Shown: positions 29,883 through 40,441 of the stretch, in pieces | How the letters are laid out: each line of letters opens with the position of its first letter | Numbering within the stretch: position 1 is the first letter of the stretch | Source: Oceanospirillales bacterium | GTDB taxonomy: Bacteria > Pseudomonadota > Gammaproteobacteria > Pseudomonadales > Balneatricaceae | Direction: 5' to 3' | NCBI GenBank assembly: GCA_018223185.1 | Contig: JAAEYW010000018.1 | Span: 1 to 64,000, forward strand | DNA length: 64,000 bases | Notes under the pieces: model-generated | What the model was told of the DNA's origin: nothing | The model's database searches: none | The model's input: only the letters and a program-made list of their open reading frames with translations | Position numbers and translations under genes: made by a program

Positions 29883-30764
29883 GTGAGCCAGTTAAGTTAT
29901 AAACCCGAATCCTGTGAGGAATTGCCTTTCAGTGATCTTCATTGCCATTCCTGCTACTCCGATGGAGAGTTGACTCCGGAGCAGCTGCTCAAAGGGGCTT
30001 CTGAGGCTGGAGTTTCAGTGTTCGCCATTACTGATCACGATACGGTTGCGGGAATCGGCGAGCTGCGAGCTGCAGCCGGATCGGTTGCTAACGCAGTGCA
30101 GGTTGTTTCAGGAATTGAACTGACCAGTCAGTGGGGCCGGAATATGGTGCATATCGTAGGGCTGGGCTTTGATGAAACCGCTCCTGCCCTGGGAGACTAC
30201 CTGAAAAAGCTTGATAAGCTGCGATTGGTTCGTGCTGAGCTGATTTCAGAAAAACTGTGTAAGCGTAATATTCCGGATCTTCTTCCCCGGGTGTTGGAAT
30301 TGGCAGGGGATGGTCAGATTGGCCGGCCCCATTTTGCTGTTGCTATGGTTGAAGCGGGTGTCGTTAATAATGAGGCGCAGGCCTTTAATCGTTATTTAGG
30401 GGCAGGAAAAATTGGCGATGTAAAAGCTGACTGGCCAACAATGGAGCGGGCAATTGATATTATCCATCAGGCTGGAGGTGTCGCCGTTCTGGCGCATCCG
30501 ACAAAATATAATATGACGTTTACTAAGGTAAGATTGCTGGTAGATTGTTTTTCTGAGCAGGGCGGGGATGCGATTGAAATAAGTTATCCCGGGATTGAGT
30601 CCGGTCATCTGTTGCAGTTGGATAAGCTTGCCTCAAAACATAAAATGATGGTGTCAGCGGGGAGTGATTTCCATAAAAGACAATTTCACTGGACCGGAAT
30701 TGGAAAATATCCACGATATAGTAGCAATAACCCCCATGTGCTTTCTAAATTGCTTCAGCATTAA
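29883..30764 (+). CDS. rnm: PHP-domain phosphoesterase / RNase AM (YciV-like)
   Basis: A 293-residue PHP metallo-hydrolase. Metal ligands are visible in DLHCHSCYSDG (His20, His22, Asp28), DHDTV, IVHxxGL-like HIVGLGF, AHPTKY and SDFHKRQ. The E. coli relative YciV/Rnm is a 5'-3' exonuclease acting on short RNA and pAp-type substrates. Starts with GTG. Heads a plus-strand run with yciO 50 bases on, the same order as in E. coli. Confidence 0.88.
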   Translation: MSQLSYKPESCEELPFSDLHCHSCYSDGELTPEQLLKGASEAGVSVFAITDHDTVAGIGELRAAAGSVANAVQVVSGIELTSQWGRNMVHIVGLGFDETAPALGDYLKKLDKLRLVRAELISEKLCKRNIPDLLPRVLELAGDGQIGRPHFAVAMVEAGVVNNEAQAFNRYLGAGKIGDVKADWPTMERAIDIIHQAGGVAVLAHPTKYNMTFTKVRLLVDCFSEQGGDAIEISYPGIESGHLLQLDKLASKHKMMVSAGSDFHKRQFHWTGIGKYPRYSSNNPHVLSKLLQH

Positions 30765-30814
30765 CTGAGTTTTCAGTAAAATAGATTTAATAACTTTTTG
30801 TGGAAGGGTTTCCC

Positions 30815-31435
30815 GTGAGTCAGCTTTTTCAGATCCATCCTGATAATCCCCAGTCGCGTCTGATCAGTCAGGCTGTTGAGATCATAAAAAAAGGGGGGGT
30901 AATCGTTTATCCTACCGATTGTGCTTATGCACTGGGCTGTCACCTGGGTGATAAGTCGGCTGTCGAGAAAATTAAACGCATCCGTAAACTGGATGATAAG
31001 CATAACTTTACTCTGGTGTGCCGTGATTTGTCAGAAATTGGTACGTATGCCAAGGTGAATAATTCGGTATATCGTTTATTAAAATCCATGACCCCGGGCG
31101 CGTATACATTTATTTTAAATGCGACCACTGAAGTGCCGCGTCGTTTATTGCATCCGAAAAGACGAACGATCGGCCTTAGAATTCCGCAAAACAATATTGC
31201 ACTGCAGTTGATGGAAGCGTTAGGTGAGCCAATAATGAGTACATCTCTTATTTTGCCAGGCGAAGAGCTTCCTCTGATTGATCCTTATGAGATTCGCGAT
31301 CTTTTGCAGCATGATGTTGATCTTGTAATTGATGGCGGCTATTGCGGAATGGAAGCGACTACAGTAATTAATTTGGTGGATGATGTGCCCGTCGTTATTC
31401 GTCGTGGCGCCGGTGATGTTTCGGATTTTGAATAA
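30815..31435 (+). CDS. yciO: YciO, TsaC/Sua5-related protein
   Basis: About 206 residues of the YrdC/Sua5 fold. The N-terminus QLFQIHPDNPQ and blocks GGVIVYPTDCAYALGC, FTLVCRDLSE, RRTIGLRIP and IRRGAGD match E. coli YciO closely. TsaC and Sua5 make threonylcarbamoyl-adenylate for tRNA t6A; YciO is a paralogue whose activity is weaker or different. The start is the GTG at 30815, eight bases after GGAAGG, which matches the family start better than the GTG at 30800. Confidence 0.92.
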   Translation: MSQLFQIHPDNPQSRLISQAVEIIKKGGVIVYPTDCAYALGCHLGDKSAVEKIKRIRKLDDKHNFTLVCRDLSEIGTYAKVNNSVYRLLKSMTPGAYTFILNATTEVPRRLLHPKRRTIGLRIPQNNIALQLMEALGEPIMSTSLILPGEELPLIDPYEIRDLLQHDVDLVIDGGYCGMEATTVINLVDDVPVVIRRGAGDVSDFE

Positions 31436-31525
31436 ATACTCTCAATAAGTTTTTTATTGAAAAAAAGTAATACTTATTCAATAATTCAATCCTGTTTCTA
31501 AATTTATTTTCATTGGTGATTTATA

Positions 31526-31912
31526 ATGACCGACTTTGTAAAACTTCTTACCCGTAAAAACTCGCTTCGCAAACAGTGTCAGGAACTTACCAGTGCCGAT
31601 ATTGAAAAAGCAATTGTTGATCTGACTGAAATTCTGGAAGAGAAACAGGCGCAGGAAGAAGAGTTGCTTGCAGTCGAGCGTGAGCGTGCCGAAAAAATTG
31701 AAGCAATTAAGCAGAGTATGCAGGAAGCCGGTATCGGTCTGGATGATCTGATGACTCTGGTTGATGCTCCGGTTAAGAAAAAGGTTGCGCCTAAGTATCA
31801 GATCACGGATGAGGACGGTGAAGTGCATCAGTGGTCCGGCCGTGGTCGCACTCCTGCAGTATTTCAGGCGGCATTTGCTGCAGGCAAAACTAAAGAAGAC
31901 TTCTTAATTTAA
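31526..31912 (+). CDS. H-NS family nucleoid protein
   Basis: A 128-residue DNA-binding silencer. The N-terminal half (about 1-70) is a charged oligomerising coiled coil; the C-terminal 45 residues show the H-NS DNA-binding signature YQITDEDGEVHQWSGRGRTP, with SGRGR as the AT-hook-like loop, ending AAGKTKEDFLI like H-NS. It has its own A/T-rich leader and terminator, so it is a single unit. Whether it is the main H-NS of the cell or an extra paralogue cannot be told. Confidence 0.9.
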   Translation: MTDFVKLLTRKNSLRKQCQELTSADIEKAIVDLTEILEEKQAQEEELLAVERERAEKIEAIKQSMQEAGIGLDDLMTLVDAPVKKKVAPKYQITDEDGEVHQWSGRGRTPAVFQAAFAAGKTKEDFLI

Positions 31913-31932
31913 TAAGTCATTTCCGTTATTAT

Positions 31933-31970
31933 AAAAAAGCTCTTCGGTACTGTGCCGAGGAGCTTTTTTG
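31933..31970 (+). terminator. Terminator of the H-NS-like gene
   Basis: Stem AAAGCTCTTCGG (31936-31947) with CCGAGGAGCTTT (31955-31966, one mismatch), then TTT. Confidence 0.88.
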
Positions 31971-32022
31971 TTTATTTTTATCTGAAGCCTGTTTGCAGGT
32001 TTCTTAATGTGAGGAAGCGTCG

Positions 32023-32868
32023 GTGATAGACGAAAAACTTCAGAAAGTTTTGGCGCGTTCCGGATTAGGTTCACGTCGTGAGATGGAACGTTGGATTGAA
32101 GCTGGCCGTATTGTAGTGAATGGTCAGGTTGCAACGCTCGGCGACAGAATCTCGGTTCGGGATGAAGTAGAGGTTGACGGGCAGGCACAGAAAATGGTGT
32201 TTGATCGTGATAGTGAGCGCCGTGTGCTTATTTATAATAAGCCGCTGGGTGAGGTTGCTACCCGGCATGACCCGGAAGGGCGTCCTACGGTGTTTGATCA
32301 TTTACCGCCTTTAAAGCAGGGGCGGTGGATAGCCGTGGGGCGGCTGGATATTAATACTTCAGGGTTGTTGTTGTTCACAACCGATGGTGAGCTGGCAAAT
32401 AATCTGATGCACCCCTCTGCGAATATCGATCGGGAGTACGCTGTACGTATTCTCGGAGATGTTGATGAGGCGATGATAACGCGATTGAAAAAGGGGATCC
32501 TGCTGGATGATGGGATGGCCCGTTTTACGGATGTGCGGTTCTTCAATGGTGAAGGCGCCAACAAGTGGTACCACGTCTGTATTATGGAGGGGCGGAATCG
32601 GGAAGTCCGGCGTCTGTGGGAGTCTCAGGAGGTTCAGGTAAGCCGGTTGAAGCGTGTGCGTTATGGGCCCTTCTTTTTGCCGAGTGAGGTAAAGGCTGGG
32701 CACTGGAAGGAGTTATCTCAGAAAGAGATAAATATGCTCTCCAGTATGATGGACATGAAGCAGAAGCATAACAAGCCATTATCTGTCAAAGAGAAAGATG
32801 TTGCTGAACGTCGGGCTAAGCGGCAAAAGACACGTCGCTCTGTAGGGCCAAAACGCTCAGAGCGATAA
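32023..32868 (+). CDS. rluB: 23S rRNA pseudouridine synthase B
   Basis: Isomerises U2605 of 23S rRNA. S4 RNA-binding domain at residues 1-60 (KVLARSGLGSRREMERWI), then the RsuA-type catalytic domain with Asp109 in GRLDINTSGLLL and NREVRRLWE. A basic C-terminal tail (about 250-281) is typical. Begins with GTG after GAGGAAGCG. Bounded by terminators on both sides. Confidence 0.94.
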   Translation: MIDEKLQKVLARSGLGSRREMERWIEAGRIVVNGQVATLGDRISVRDEVEVDGQAQKMVFDRDSERRVLIYNKPLGEVATRHDPEGRPTVFDHLPPLKQGRWIAVGRLDINTSGLLLFTTDGELANNLMHPSANIDREYAVRILGDVDEAMITRLKKGILLDDGMARFTDVRFFNGEGANKWYHVCIMEGRNREVRRLWESQEVQVSRLKRVRYGPFFLPSEVKAGHWKELSQKEINMLSSMMDMKQKHNKPLSVKEKDVAERRAKRQKTRRSVGPKRSER

Positions 32869-32870
32869 TA

Positions 32871-32898
32871 AAAAATGCAGCCCGTAGGCTGCATTTTT
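32871..32898. terminator. Terminator between rluB and yciK (bidirectional)
   Basis: AAAATGCAGCC (32872-32882), CGTA loop, GGCTGCATTTT (32887-32897): flanking A and T runs allow it to work for both converging genes. Confidence 0.9.
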
Positions 32899-32923
32899 TT
32901 TGAAGTTCGTTTGTTTGGTTTTT

Positions 32924-33664
32924 TTATTGAGCGTTCAGTGACTGGCCGTTAACGGTCCGGCTGTCGCGCCCCATCAGATAGAGATAGAGCGGCATTATCT
33001 CTTCCGGAGTCGGGTTGCTTTCCGGGTTTTCCGCCGGATACGCATTGGCTCTCATATCGGTACGGGTCGCGCCTGGGTTGATTGCGTTAACGCGAATATT
33101 CGGATTGTGCTCCAGTTCATCAGCGAGGACCTGCATCAATCCTTCAGTCGCGAACTTGGAGACTGCGTACGCGCCCCAGAATGCTTTGCCTGTCCGGCCT
33201 GCTCCGGAAGAGGTAAAGATGATGGAAGCGTCCTCTGAGTCGTTTGTCAGCGATAGCAGTGCCTGAGTCAGCATGAACGCGCTGTTAACATTAACCTGCA
33301 TTACCTGTTGCCAGATGATCGGGTCATAGCTTTCGATCGGTGTGCGTACGCCCAGGATTCCGGCATTATGCAAAATCCCGTCAACTCTGCCAAACTCTTG
33401 CTCCAGCGTGGCAGCAAGGTTATCGAAGTCTGTTTCGCTGGCTGTTTCCAGGTTGAGTGTGATGATGGCGGCCTGAGGGTAACCGGCTGCTTCTATCTCA
33501 TCGTATACCGCATTCAGTTTTTCCTCGGTACGTCCCAGAAGGATTATGGTGGCGCCGTGGGCAGCATAGCTAAGGGCTGCTGCCCGTCCGATTCCGCTAC
33601 CGGCTCCGGTAATCAGAATGATTTTGTCCTGCAGTAAGTTTTCCGGTGCCTGATATTCGTACAT
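32924..33664 (-). CDS. yciK: Short-chain dehydrogenase YciK
   Basis: A 246-residue SDR oxidoreductase: NAD(P)-binding TGAGSGIGRAAA (about 20-31), NAG (LHNAGILG), catalytic Ser-Tyr-Lys in FTSSGAG and YAVSKFA, and INPGATRT. Matches E. coli YciK over its length; substrate unknown. An AGGAG lies before the ATG. It is downstream of mupP on the same strand with a 103-base gap, the same order as in pseudomonads. Confidence 0.92.
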   Translation of the reverse strand: MYEYQAPENLLQDKIILITGAGSGIGRAAALSYAAHGATIILLGRTEEKLNAVYDEIEAAGYPQAAIITLNLETASETDFDNLAATLEQEFGRVDGILHNAGILGVRTPIESYDPIIWQQVMQVNVNSAFMLTQALLSLTNDSEDASIIFTSSGAGRTGKAFWGAYAVSKFATEGLMQVLADELEHNPNIRVNAINPGATRTDMRANAYPAENPESNPTPEEIMPLYLYLMGRDSRTVNGQSLNAQ

Positions 33665-33767
33665 GACAGCTCCTGTGTCTGATGGCTAAGAGGGGAATCG
33701 GCCAGTTTGGTGCTCTTTCTTCTGTTAGCAGTGCAAAGAGATGTTCAGGCCGGATCGAGCGGTTTTC

Positions 33768-34448
33768 TTAGCGGTTACAAAAAAGGGTTTCTAAAATTGG
33801 ACGGATCTCGCTGGCGTGATCTACCCGGTAATGGCTGTTCCAGTTGTCGATATTTTCGTTTTCATCGAGGTAGCCGTAACTGACAGCAATTGTTGGCATG
33901 CCTGCGTTGAGACCGGCTTCAATATCCCGGCGGTGATCGCCGATATAAACCGTGCGTTCAGGCGCTGTTTGTAGTTCTTTGCAGGCCAGAAAAAGAGCTT
34001 CCGGGTGAGGTTTTTTCTCGCGTACATGGTCCGGGCAGATCACTGTCCCTGCGGCAGGTTGAAGATTCAGTCCCTGCATAACCGGAGTGGTATAGCATTC
34101 CGGTTTGTTGGTGACAATTCCCCAGGGGATGTGCTTTTCTCCCAGCCAGTTGAGCAGGTTTTGTATGCCCGGAAACGGCTTGGTGTCAACGTCCAGGTGT
34201 TGCAAGTAGAGCTCAAGCATCCGCTGGTGAAGCTGATCAAACCCGGCAGAATGTTCTTCGAGCCGGAGTGCTGCGCAGACCATCGCCCGGGCGCCGTTGG
34301 AGACATAGCCTCTGATAAAATCATAGCTGACGGGAGGCTGCTGCTGTTCGGCCAGAAGCTGATTAATTACAAAGTGGAAATCAGGTGCGGTATCGAGCAG
34401 TGTGCCGTCCAGATCAAACAGAACCGCTTCTGGCAGAATGGTGTTCAT
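33768..34448 (-). CDS. mupP: HAD phosphatase, probable MurNAc-6-phosphate phosphatase MupP
   Basis: A 226-residue HAD enzyme: nucleophile Asp12 and Asp14 in FDLDGTLLDT, a helical cap (about 17-85), Thr in IVTNKP, and the acidic pair in YIGDHRRDIEAG. Sequence alone would allow phosphoglycolate phosphatase (gph). The position three bases after ubiG and before a YciK-type SDR is the pseudomonad mupP locus, where the enzyme removes phosphate from MurNAc-6P in wall recycling, so I favour MupP. Confidence 0.78.
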   Translation of the reverse strand: MNTILPEAVLFDLDGTLLDTAPDFHFVINQLLAEQQQPPVSYDFIRGYVSNGARAMVCAALRLEEHSAGFDQLHQRMLELYLQHLDVDTKPFPGIQNLLNWLGEKHIPWGIVTNKPECYTTPVMQGLNLQPAAGTVICPDHVREKKPHPEALFLACKELQTAPERTVYIGDHRRDIEAGLNAGMPTIAVSYGYLDENENIDNWNSHYRVDHASEIRPILETLFCNR

Positions 34449-34451
34449 CGT

Positions 34452-35177
34452 TCAGTCAGGTTTCCGTGTGGCGACCATATAGTTCACATCAACGTCCCGG
34501 TCGTTAAGCTTGTACACTTTGGTCAGTGGATTATAGGTCAGGCCGGTTATCTTTTCGCTTTGCAGGCCGCTCTGACGTATCCAGTTGGCCAGCTCTGAGG
34601 GGCGGATAAACTTATTAAAGTCGTGGGTGCCTTTGGGTACGAGTTTTAACAGGTGTTCAGCTCCGATAATCGCCATCATGTAGCTTTTGGGGTTGCGGTT
34701 AAGCGTTGAGAAAAACACATGGCCACCAGGCTTTACTAGCTGGCTGCAAGCGTCAACAATTGAGGATGGATCCGGGACGTGCTCCATCATCTCCATGCAG
34801 GTGACTATGTCGAACTGTTCCGGTTGCTCGGTGGCCAGTTGTTCCACGGTGACCTGTCGGTAAGATACATTGACGCCGCTTTCAAGGCCATGAAGTTTGG
34901 CGACTTTAAGGGGGGCTTCGCCCATGTCGATGCCGGTAACTTCGGCGCCCCGGTGTGCCATTGCTTCTGATAAGATGCCGCCACCACAGCCGACATCAAG
35001 CACAGTCTTGCCATTCAGAGAGGCGATCCGGTCAATAAAGTCTACCCGCAGGGGATTGATGTCATGCAGGGGTTTGAATTCACTTTCACGGTCCCACCAG
35101 CGGCTGGCCAGTTCCTCAAATTTTGCAATCTCCTGGGGGTCAATATTTGCGCCGGTGTTGCGTTGTGTATCAGTCAT
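34452..35177 (-). CDS. ubiG: Ubiquinone biosynthesis O-methyltransferase
   Basis: A 241-residue SAM-dependent methyltransferase doing both O-methylations of ubiquinone synthesis. SAM motif [16 protein letters not shown] (about 59-74), acidic motif GIDMGEAPL, and [11 protein letters not shown]. The C-terminal [23 protein letters not shown] is the UbiG signature. Divergent from gyrA with a 244-base gap and followed at once by mupP. Confidence 0.95.
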   Translation of the reverse strand: MTDTQRNTGANIDPQEIAKFEELASRWWDRESEFKPLHDINPLRVDFIDRIASLNGKTVLDVGCGGGILSEAMAHRGAEVTGIDMGEAPLKVAKLHGLESGVNVSYRQVTVEQLATEQPEQFDIVTCMEMMEHVPDPSSIVDACSQLVKPGGHVFFSTLNRNPKSYMMAIIGAEHLLKLVPKGTHDFNKFIRPSELANWIRQSGLQSEKITGLTYNPLTKVYKLNDRDVDVNYMVATRKPD

Positions 35178-35329
35178 AATGTGCCGCCAAAGGCTAGTGT
35201 CTGGTGAAAATTCTGCGCCATTCTAGCATCGCTGGAGGGGCGAATACAGATTGTCTGGCGCGTTCCCGTGGATAACCCTGATTCAGGTGTCCAAGACCTT
35301 AATTTTGCGAGAATATTGCAATTTCTTTA

Positions 35330-35338
35330 TGGTATACT
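35330..35338 (+). promoter_or_regulatory. Candidate gyrA promoter, extended -10
   Basis: TGGTATACT is a TGn-extended -10 element 84 bases before gyrA. No good -35 lies at normal spacing; instead a TTGC...GCAA inverted pair (35305-35321) is found there. Confidence 0.5.
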
Positions 35339-35421
35339 CGCGGGCTTAAGGTTTACCGCTTACAGGGTGGGTTTAACCACTTAATTCTCAGCAGTCAGAT
35401 TCAAGGATAGCCAGAGCTATT

Positions 35422-38070
35422 ATGGGTGATTTAGCCAGAGAGATTCTGCCAGTTAACATCGAAGATGAACTGAAGCAGTCATATCTGGATTACGCTATGA
35501 GCGTAATCGTGGGGCGTGCGTTACCAGACGTACGGGATGGACTTAAGCCAGTACACCGTCGGGTGCTGTTCGCTATGAGCGAACTGGGCAACGACTGGAA
35601 TAAGGCGTATAAAAAATCTGCCCGTGTGGTAGGTGACGTAATCGGTAAATATCACCCTCATGGTGATAGTGCTGTTTATGACACTATCGTACGGATGGCT
35701 CAGCCGTTTTCGATGCGCTATATGCTGGTCGACGGTCAGGGCAACTTCGGTTCAGTTGATGGTGATTCAGCGGCTGCGATGCGTTATACCGAGATTCGCA
35801 TGGCGAAGATTTCGCATGAGTTGCTGGCTGATCTTGATAAAGAAACCGTCGATTTTGTGCCTAACTACGATGGCACGGAACAGATCCCGGAAGTGTTGCC
35901 GACTAAAGTGCCGACACTGCTGGTAAATGGTTCTGCCGGTATTGCCGTAGGTATGGCGACCAATATTCCACCCCATAACCTGGGCGAGATTGTGCGTGGC
36001 TGTATCGCGCTGATTGACAATCCGGACCTCGGTATTGACGGTCTTATGGAGTATATCCCGGCACCTGACTTCCCGACCGGCGCTATTATTAATGGCCGTG
36101 CCGGTATTCTGCAGGCCTACCAGACGGGGCGTGGACGGATCTATCTGCGCGCTAAGCATCATATCGAGACCAATGATAAAAACGGTAAAGAATCGATTAT
36201 CTTTACTGAGATTCCTTATCAGGTTAACAAAGCGCGACTGATCGAGAAGATCGCTGAGCTGGTTAAAGAGAAGAAGCTTGAAGGAATTACCGAGCTGCGT
36301 GACGAGTCCGACAAGGACGGTATGCGTATCGTGGTTGAGCTACGCAAAGGCGAAGTTTCTGAAGTTGTTGTCAATAATCTCTTTATTCAGACTCAGCTGC
36401 AGAACGTCTTCGGTATCAATATGGTGGCGCTGGTTGACGGACAGCCGCGTACACTGGATCTGAAGTCCATACTGGAATGCTTCATTCGTCACCGTCGTGA
36501 AGTCGTTACCCGTCGTACAGTTTACCTGCTGCGCAAAGCGCGTGAGCGGGGACATATTCTGGAAGGTCTTGCGATTGCGCTGGCCAATATCGACGCGGTT
36601 ATTGAGATGATCAAGAGTTCTCCGACTCCGGCGGAAGCGAAGGAACGATTGATCGCTACCCCATGGCAGCCCGGTGAAGTGACCGTGATGCTGGAACGTG
36701 CGGGTGAAAATGCCTGCCGTCCGGAAGATCTTGAAGCGCAGTACGGTATGCATGACGGGGTTTATCACCTGTCTCCGGTGCAGGCTCAGGCAATTCTTGA
36801 GTTGCGACTGCACCGTCTGACCGGTCTGGAACATGACAAGCTGATTGCTGAATACCGTGAACTGCTGGATCGTATCGCTGAGTTGCTGGCGATTCTGAAC
36901 AGCCCTGAACGGTTGATGGAAGTGATTCGCGAAGAGCTTGAGTTGATTGTTGAAGAATATGGTGATGAGCGTCGCACCGATATCATTGCCTCGCAGCAGG
37001 ACTTCACGGTTGCTGATCTGATAGCTGAAGAAGACATGGTGGTCACCATCTCTCATGGTGGCTATGCCAAAACCCAGCCGCTGACGATGTATCAGGCCCA
37101 GCGTCGCGGAGGCAAAGGTAAGTCTGCTACTGCGGTAAAAGATGAAGACTTTATCGAAAAGCTGCTGATTGCCAGCACTCACGATACGATTCTTTGCTTT
37201 ACCAACCTGGGTAAAGTCTACTGGCTGAAAGTCTATGAGATTCCGCAAGCGAGCCGGGCAGCACGAGGCCGGCCGATTGTTAATATTCTGCCGTTGCAGG
37301 AGGGTGAGCGTATCACCACAATACTGCCGGTAAATGAGTATGCGGATGAGCACTATGTGTTTATGGCAACGGCTGATGGTACGGTGAAGAAAACTCCGCT
37401 GGTTAACTTCTCCCGCCCACGCTCTACCGGTCTGATTGCGCTGGCTCTGGATGAGGGTGACACTCTGATAGGTGCAGCAATTACGGATGGTACAGCCGAG
37501 GTAATGCTGGTTTCCAGTCAGGGTAAATCGATTCGCTTTGCTGAAGACGATGTTCGTCCGATGGGTCGTACAGCACGTGGTGTACGTGGTATTAAGCTGC
37601 AGAACAATGCCCGGGTGATCTCGCTGATTATTCCTCAGGAGAACGGCCGTATTCTGACGACCAGTATCAATGGTTTCGGAAAGCAGACAGCTGTTGAAGA
37701 TTTCCCAACCTATGGTCGTGGTGGCCAGGGTGTCATTGCGATGCAGTGCACCGACCGTAATGGTGAGCTGATCGGCGCTGTGCAGATGTTTGAAGGCGAT
37801 GATGTGATGCTGATCAGCGATCAGGGCACTCTGGTGCGTACCCGTAGTGATGAAATTTCAGTGCTGGGACGTAATACTCAGGGGGTTCGTGTTATCCGTG
37901 TTGCAGCGGACGAGAATCTGGTCGGTGTTGCACGCATAGAAGAGCCTGAAGTATCAGAGGATGAGCTGACAGAAACTGGCTTCACCGAAGGAGAGGCAGA
38001 TCAGGTTGTCGCAAGCGATGATAGCCCTTCCGGGCTTGCTGAAGCGCCTGACAGTAACATCGAAGAGTAA
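35422..38070 (+). CDS. gyrA: DNA gyrase subunit A
   Basis: The 882-residue breakage-reunion subunit of gyrase. Catalytic Tyr122 lies in [10 protein letters not shown]. Residues Ser83 and Asp87 in [13 protein letters not shown] are the quinolone-sensitive type. The C-terminal half is the DNA-wrapping beta-pinwheel with repeated G-rich strands; the GyrA-box [10 protein letters not shown] is visible. An acidic tail ends the protein. Leads the serC-pheA-hisC run but is separated from it by a terminator. Confidence 0.97.
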   Translation: MGDLAREILPVNIEDELKQSYLDYAMSVIVGRALPDVRDGLKPVHRRVLFAMSELGNDWNKAYKKSARVVGDVIGKYHPHGDSAVYDTIVRMAQPFSMRYMLVDGQGNFGSVDGDSAAAMRYTEIRMAKISHELLADLDKETVDFVPNYDGTEQIPEVLPTKVPTLLVNGSAGIAVGMATNIPPHNLGEIVRGCIALIDNPDLGIDGLMEYIPAPDFPTGAIINGRAGILQAYQTGRGRIYLRAKHHIETNDKNGKESIIFTEIPYQVNKARLIEKIAELVKEKKLEGITELRDESDKDGMRIVVELRKGEVSEVVVNNLFIQTQLQNVFGINMVALVDGQPRTLDLKSILECFIRHRREVVTRRTVYLLRKARERGHILEGLAIALANIDAVIEMIKSSPTPAEAKERLIATPWQPGEVTVMLERAGENACRPEDLEAQYGMHDGVYHLSPVQAQAILELRLHRLTGLEHDKLIAEYRELLDRIAELLAILNSPERLMEVIREELELIVEEYGDERRTDIIASQQDFTVADLIAEEDMVVTISHGGYAKTQPLTMYQAQRRGGKGKSATAVKDEDFIEKLLIASTHDTILCFTNLGKVYWLKVYEIPQASRAARGRPIVNILPLQEGERITTILPVNEYADEHYVFMATADGTVKKTPLVNFSRPRSTGLIALALDEGDTLIGAAITDGTAEVMLVSSQGKSIRFAEDDVRPMGRTARGVRGIKLQNNARVISLIIPQENGRILTTSINGFGKQTAVEDFPTYGRGGQGVIAMQCTDRNGELIGAVQMFEGDDVMLISDQGTLVRTRSDEISVLGRNTQGVRVIRVAADENLVGVARIEEPEVSEDELTETGFTEGEADQVVASDDSPSGLAEAPDSNIEE

Positions 38071-38084
38071 CGATGGAAGCTGAA

Positions 38085-38114
38085 TTAATGTGCGGCTCCG
38101 GTCGCACATTTTTG
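38085..38114 (+). terminator. gyrA terminator
   Basis: AATGTGCG (38087-38094) pairs with CGCACATT (38103-38110), followed by a short T-run. Confidence 0.75.
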
Positions 38115-38216
38115 TATCAGGCCGCTCTGGTTGATGTTTTATAATATGAGCTTCATATCTTTTTAACAGACGATTTTTCAAACCCTTTATACGAACTTTG
38201 TAGCAGATCTATCACA

Positions 38217-39299
38217 ATGACACGTAATTATAATTTCAGTGCGGGTCCTTCTGCACTGCCTGAAGATGTCCTGAAACAAGCTCAGCAAGAGCTTTTAGAC
38301 TGGCATGGCCTCGGTCTTTCCATCATGGAAATGAGTCATCGCAGTAAAGAGTTTGTTGCTGTGGCGGCTGAGGCAGAGCAGGATCTGCGAGATCTGATGA
38401 AGATCCCGGATAACTATAAGGTTCTGTTTATGCAAGGGGGCGCCAGCAGTCAGTTCAGCATGATTCCGATGAACCTGTTGCGGGGTAAAACCACCGCCGA
38501 CTATATCAATACCGGTGACTGGTCGATAAAGGCGATTAAAGAGGCGTCCCGTTACTGCGACGTGAATGTGGTTGCGACCACTGAGGCTGATAATTTCACC
38601 AGCGCACCGGCGCAGAGTGAGTTAAAGCTTAATCCGGATGCAGCCTATGTGCATTACACGCCTAATGAAACAATCCGGGGTGTCGAGTTCGATTACATTC
38701 CGGATACCGGAGATGTACCTCTGGTGGCGGACATGTCATCCAATATTTTGTCCCGGCCGATAGATGTGAGTCGTTTTGGTCTGATCTACGCGGGCGCTCA
38801 GAAAAATATCGGGCCTGCAGGTCTGACCGTGGTTATCGTCCGTGAAGACCTGTTGGGGGATGTTCTGCCTGCAACACCGGCATTGTATGATTACAAAGTG
38901 AATGCAGATGCCGACTCCATGCTGAATACGCCGCCAACTTTTGGCTGGTATCTTGCCGGGCTGGTGTTTAAATGGCTGAAAGCGCAGGGCGGTGTCGAAA
39001 CTATAGCTGAGCTCAACCGCCGTAAGGCTGAAAAGCTTTATGCCGCTATTGATAGCAATCCTTTCTATTCAAACCCGGTAGCGATTAACGCTCGTTCATG
39101 GATGAATGTGCCATTTATCCTGGCAAATGCCGATCTGGATAAACTCTTTCTTCAGGAAGCGGAAGATAAAGGTCTTCTGAATCTTCCCGGACACCGTTCG
39201 GTGGGGGGAATGCGGGCTAGTATTTATAATGCAGTACCCGAAGAGGGCGTGGATGCACTGATCGCCTTTATGCAGGACTTTTCACAGCGTCACGGCTAA
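38217..39299 (+). CDS. serC: Phosphoserine aminotransferase
   Basis: PLP enzyme making 3-phosphoserine (and 4-phosphohydroxythreonine for vitamin B6). 360 residues; starts with the family hallmark [13 protein letters not shown] lysine Lys196 in [10 protein letters not shown]-terminal [22 protein letters not shown] at 38140-38145 may serve as its promoter. First gene of a close-set run serC-pheA-hisC-tyrA/aroA-cmk-rpsA. Confidence 0.97.
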   Translation: MTRNYNFSAGPSALPEDVLKQAQQELLDWHGLGLSIMEMSHRSKEFVAVAAEAEQDLRDLMKIPDNYKVLFMQGGASSQFSMIPMNLLRGKTTADYINTGDWSIKAIKEASRYCDVNVVATTEADNFTSAPAQSELKLNPDAAYVHYTPNETIRGVEFDYIPDTGDVPLVADMSSNILSRPIDVSRFGLIYAGAQKNIGPAGLTVVIVREDLLGDVLPATPALYDYKVNADADSMLNTPPTFGWYLAGLVFKWLKAQGGVETIAELNRRKAEKLYAAIDSNPFYSNPVAINARSWMNVPFILANADLDKLFLQEAEDKGLLNLPGHRSVGGMRASIYNAVPEEGVDALIAFMQDFSQRHG

Positions 39300-39322
39300 G
39301 CCAGATAGCAGAGGACGGTAAC

Positions 39323-40426
39323 ATGAGTGATCAGGAAACAGAACTGAAACTACTGCGGGATCAGATCGACTCAATTGATCAGCAGATTCATGCGCTGCTG
39401 AATGATCGTGCGCGATGCGCACAGAGCGTTGCTGAAGTGAAAGAGCGATATCAGCAGGGTGACCGTGAAGCGGTTTTTTACCGCCCCGAACGGGAAGCTC
39501 AGGTGTTACGCCGGGTTATGCAACGCAATGAAGGGCCGCTTGCTGATCATGAAGTGGCCCGGTTGTTCCGGGAAATTATGTCAGTGTGTCTGGCGCTGGA
39601 AAAGCCGATGCATGTGGCGTTTCTGGGGCCGGAGGGTACCTTTACTCAGCAGGCGGCCAGCAAGCATTTCGGCCATTCTGCCCACTGTATCCCCTTCAAC
39701 AGTAACGATGAAGTGTTTCGTGAAGTCGAATCCGGTGGCGCTCATTATGGTGTTGTGCCGATTGAGAATTCATCCGAGGGCGTGGTCACACATACACTGG
39801 ATCTGTTTAAGCGTTTTAATCTTAAAATCTGCGGTGAGGTGGAACTACGGATTCACCATCATGTGCTGCGTGCGGGTGACGAGGGATTGGACAAAATCAC
39901 CAGGATATATCTGCCGCAACAGACGCTTTCGCAGTGCCGCAGCTGGCTGGATACCCATTTTCTGTCCGCTGAACGTATCCTTGTTAGCAGTAACGCAGAG
40001 GCGGCGCGGATGGCCGTTAAGCAGGGATCGTCAGCGGTAGCGATAGCCAGTGATCTGGTGGCCGATCTCTATAACCTGAATATTGTTGCCCGGAATATCG
40101 ATGATCAGTCGGATAACAGTACCCGTTACCTGATTATCGGTGATCAGGATGTGGGCGAAAGCGGCCAGGATAAAACCTCAATTCTGGTAACTGTTGCAGA
40201 TAAGGCCGGCGCACTCTATGAGCTACTGCAACATTTCCATAATCATAATATCAGTCTGACCGGCATTGAAACCCGGCCCGCAAGCCCCGAAAGTTCACAC
40301 TCAATCTTTTATATCGATTTTGAAGGGCATGCGGCCAATCAGCATATACAGAACGTACTGCAGGAACTGCAGTCTGATACTGTAGAGCTTAAATTGCTGG
40401 GGTCATACCCGGTTGCTGTACTCTGA
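39323..40426 (+). CDS. pheA: Bifunctional chorismate mutase / prephenate dehydratase (P-protein)
   Basis: Makes phenylpyruvate from chorismate in two steps. Residues about 8-92 are the AroQ chorismate mutase helix bundle, about 97-273 the dehydratase (FLGPEGTFTQQA ... STRYLIIG), and about 280-360 an ACT domain with SLTGIETRP, the site for phenylalanine feedback. 367 residues is normal for the fusion. It sits 23 bases after serC and 15 before hisC. Confidence 0.96.
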   Translation: MSDQETELKLLRDQIDSIDQQIHALLNDRARCAQSVAEVKERYQQGDREAVFYRPEREAQVLRRVMQRNEGPLADHEVARLFREIMSVCLALEKPMHVAFLGPEGTFTQQAASKHFGHSAHCIPFNSNDEVFREVESGGAHYGVVPIENSSEGVVTHTLDLFKRFNLKICGEVELRIHHHVLRAGDEGLDKITRIYLPQQTLSQCRSWLDTHFLSAERILVSSNAEAARMAVKQGSSAVAIASDLVADLYNLNIVARNIDDQSDNSTRYLIIGDQDVGESGQDKTSILVTVADKAGALYELLQHFHNHNISLTGIETRPASPESSHSIFYIDFEGHAANQHIQNVLQELQSDTVELKLLGSYPVAVL

Positions 40427-40441
40427 TCCGGAGCAAATTAA

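Noticed and set aside
36340-37353. Minus-strand frame of 337 codons inside gyrA
   Set aside because: Antisense shadow of a strongly conserved gene; composition is that of a reverse-complement reading.
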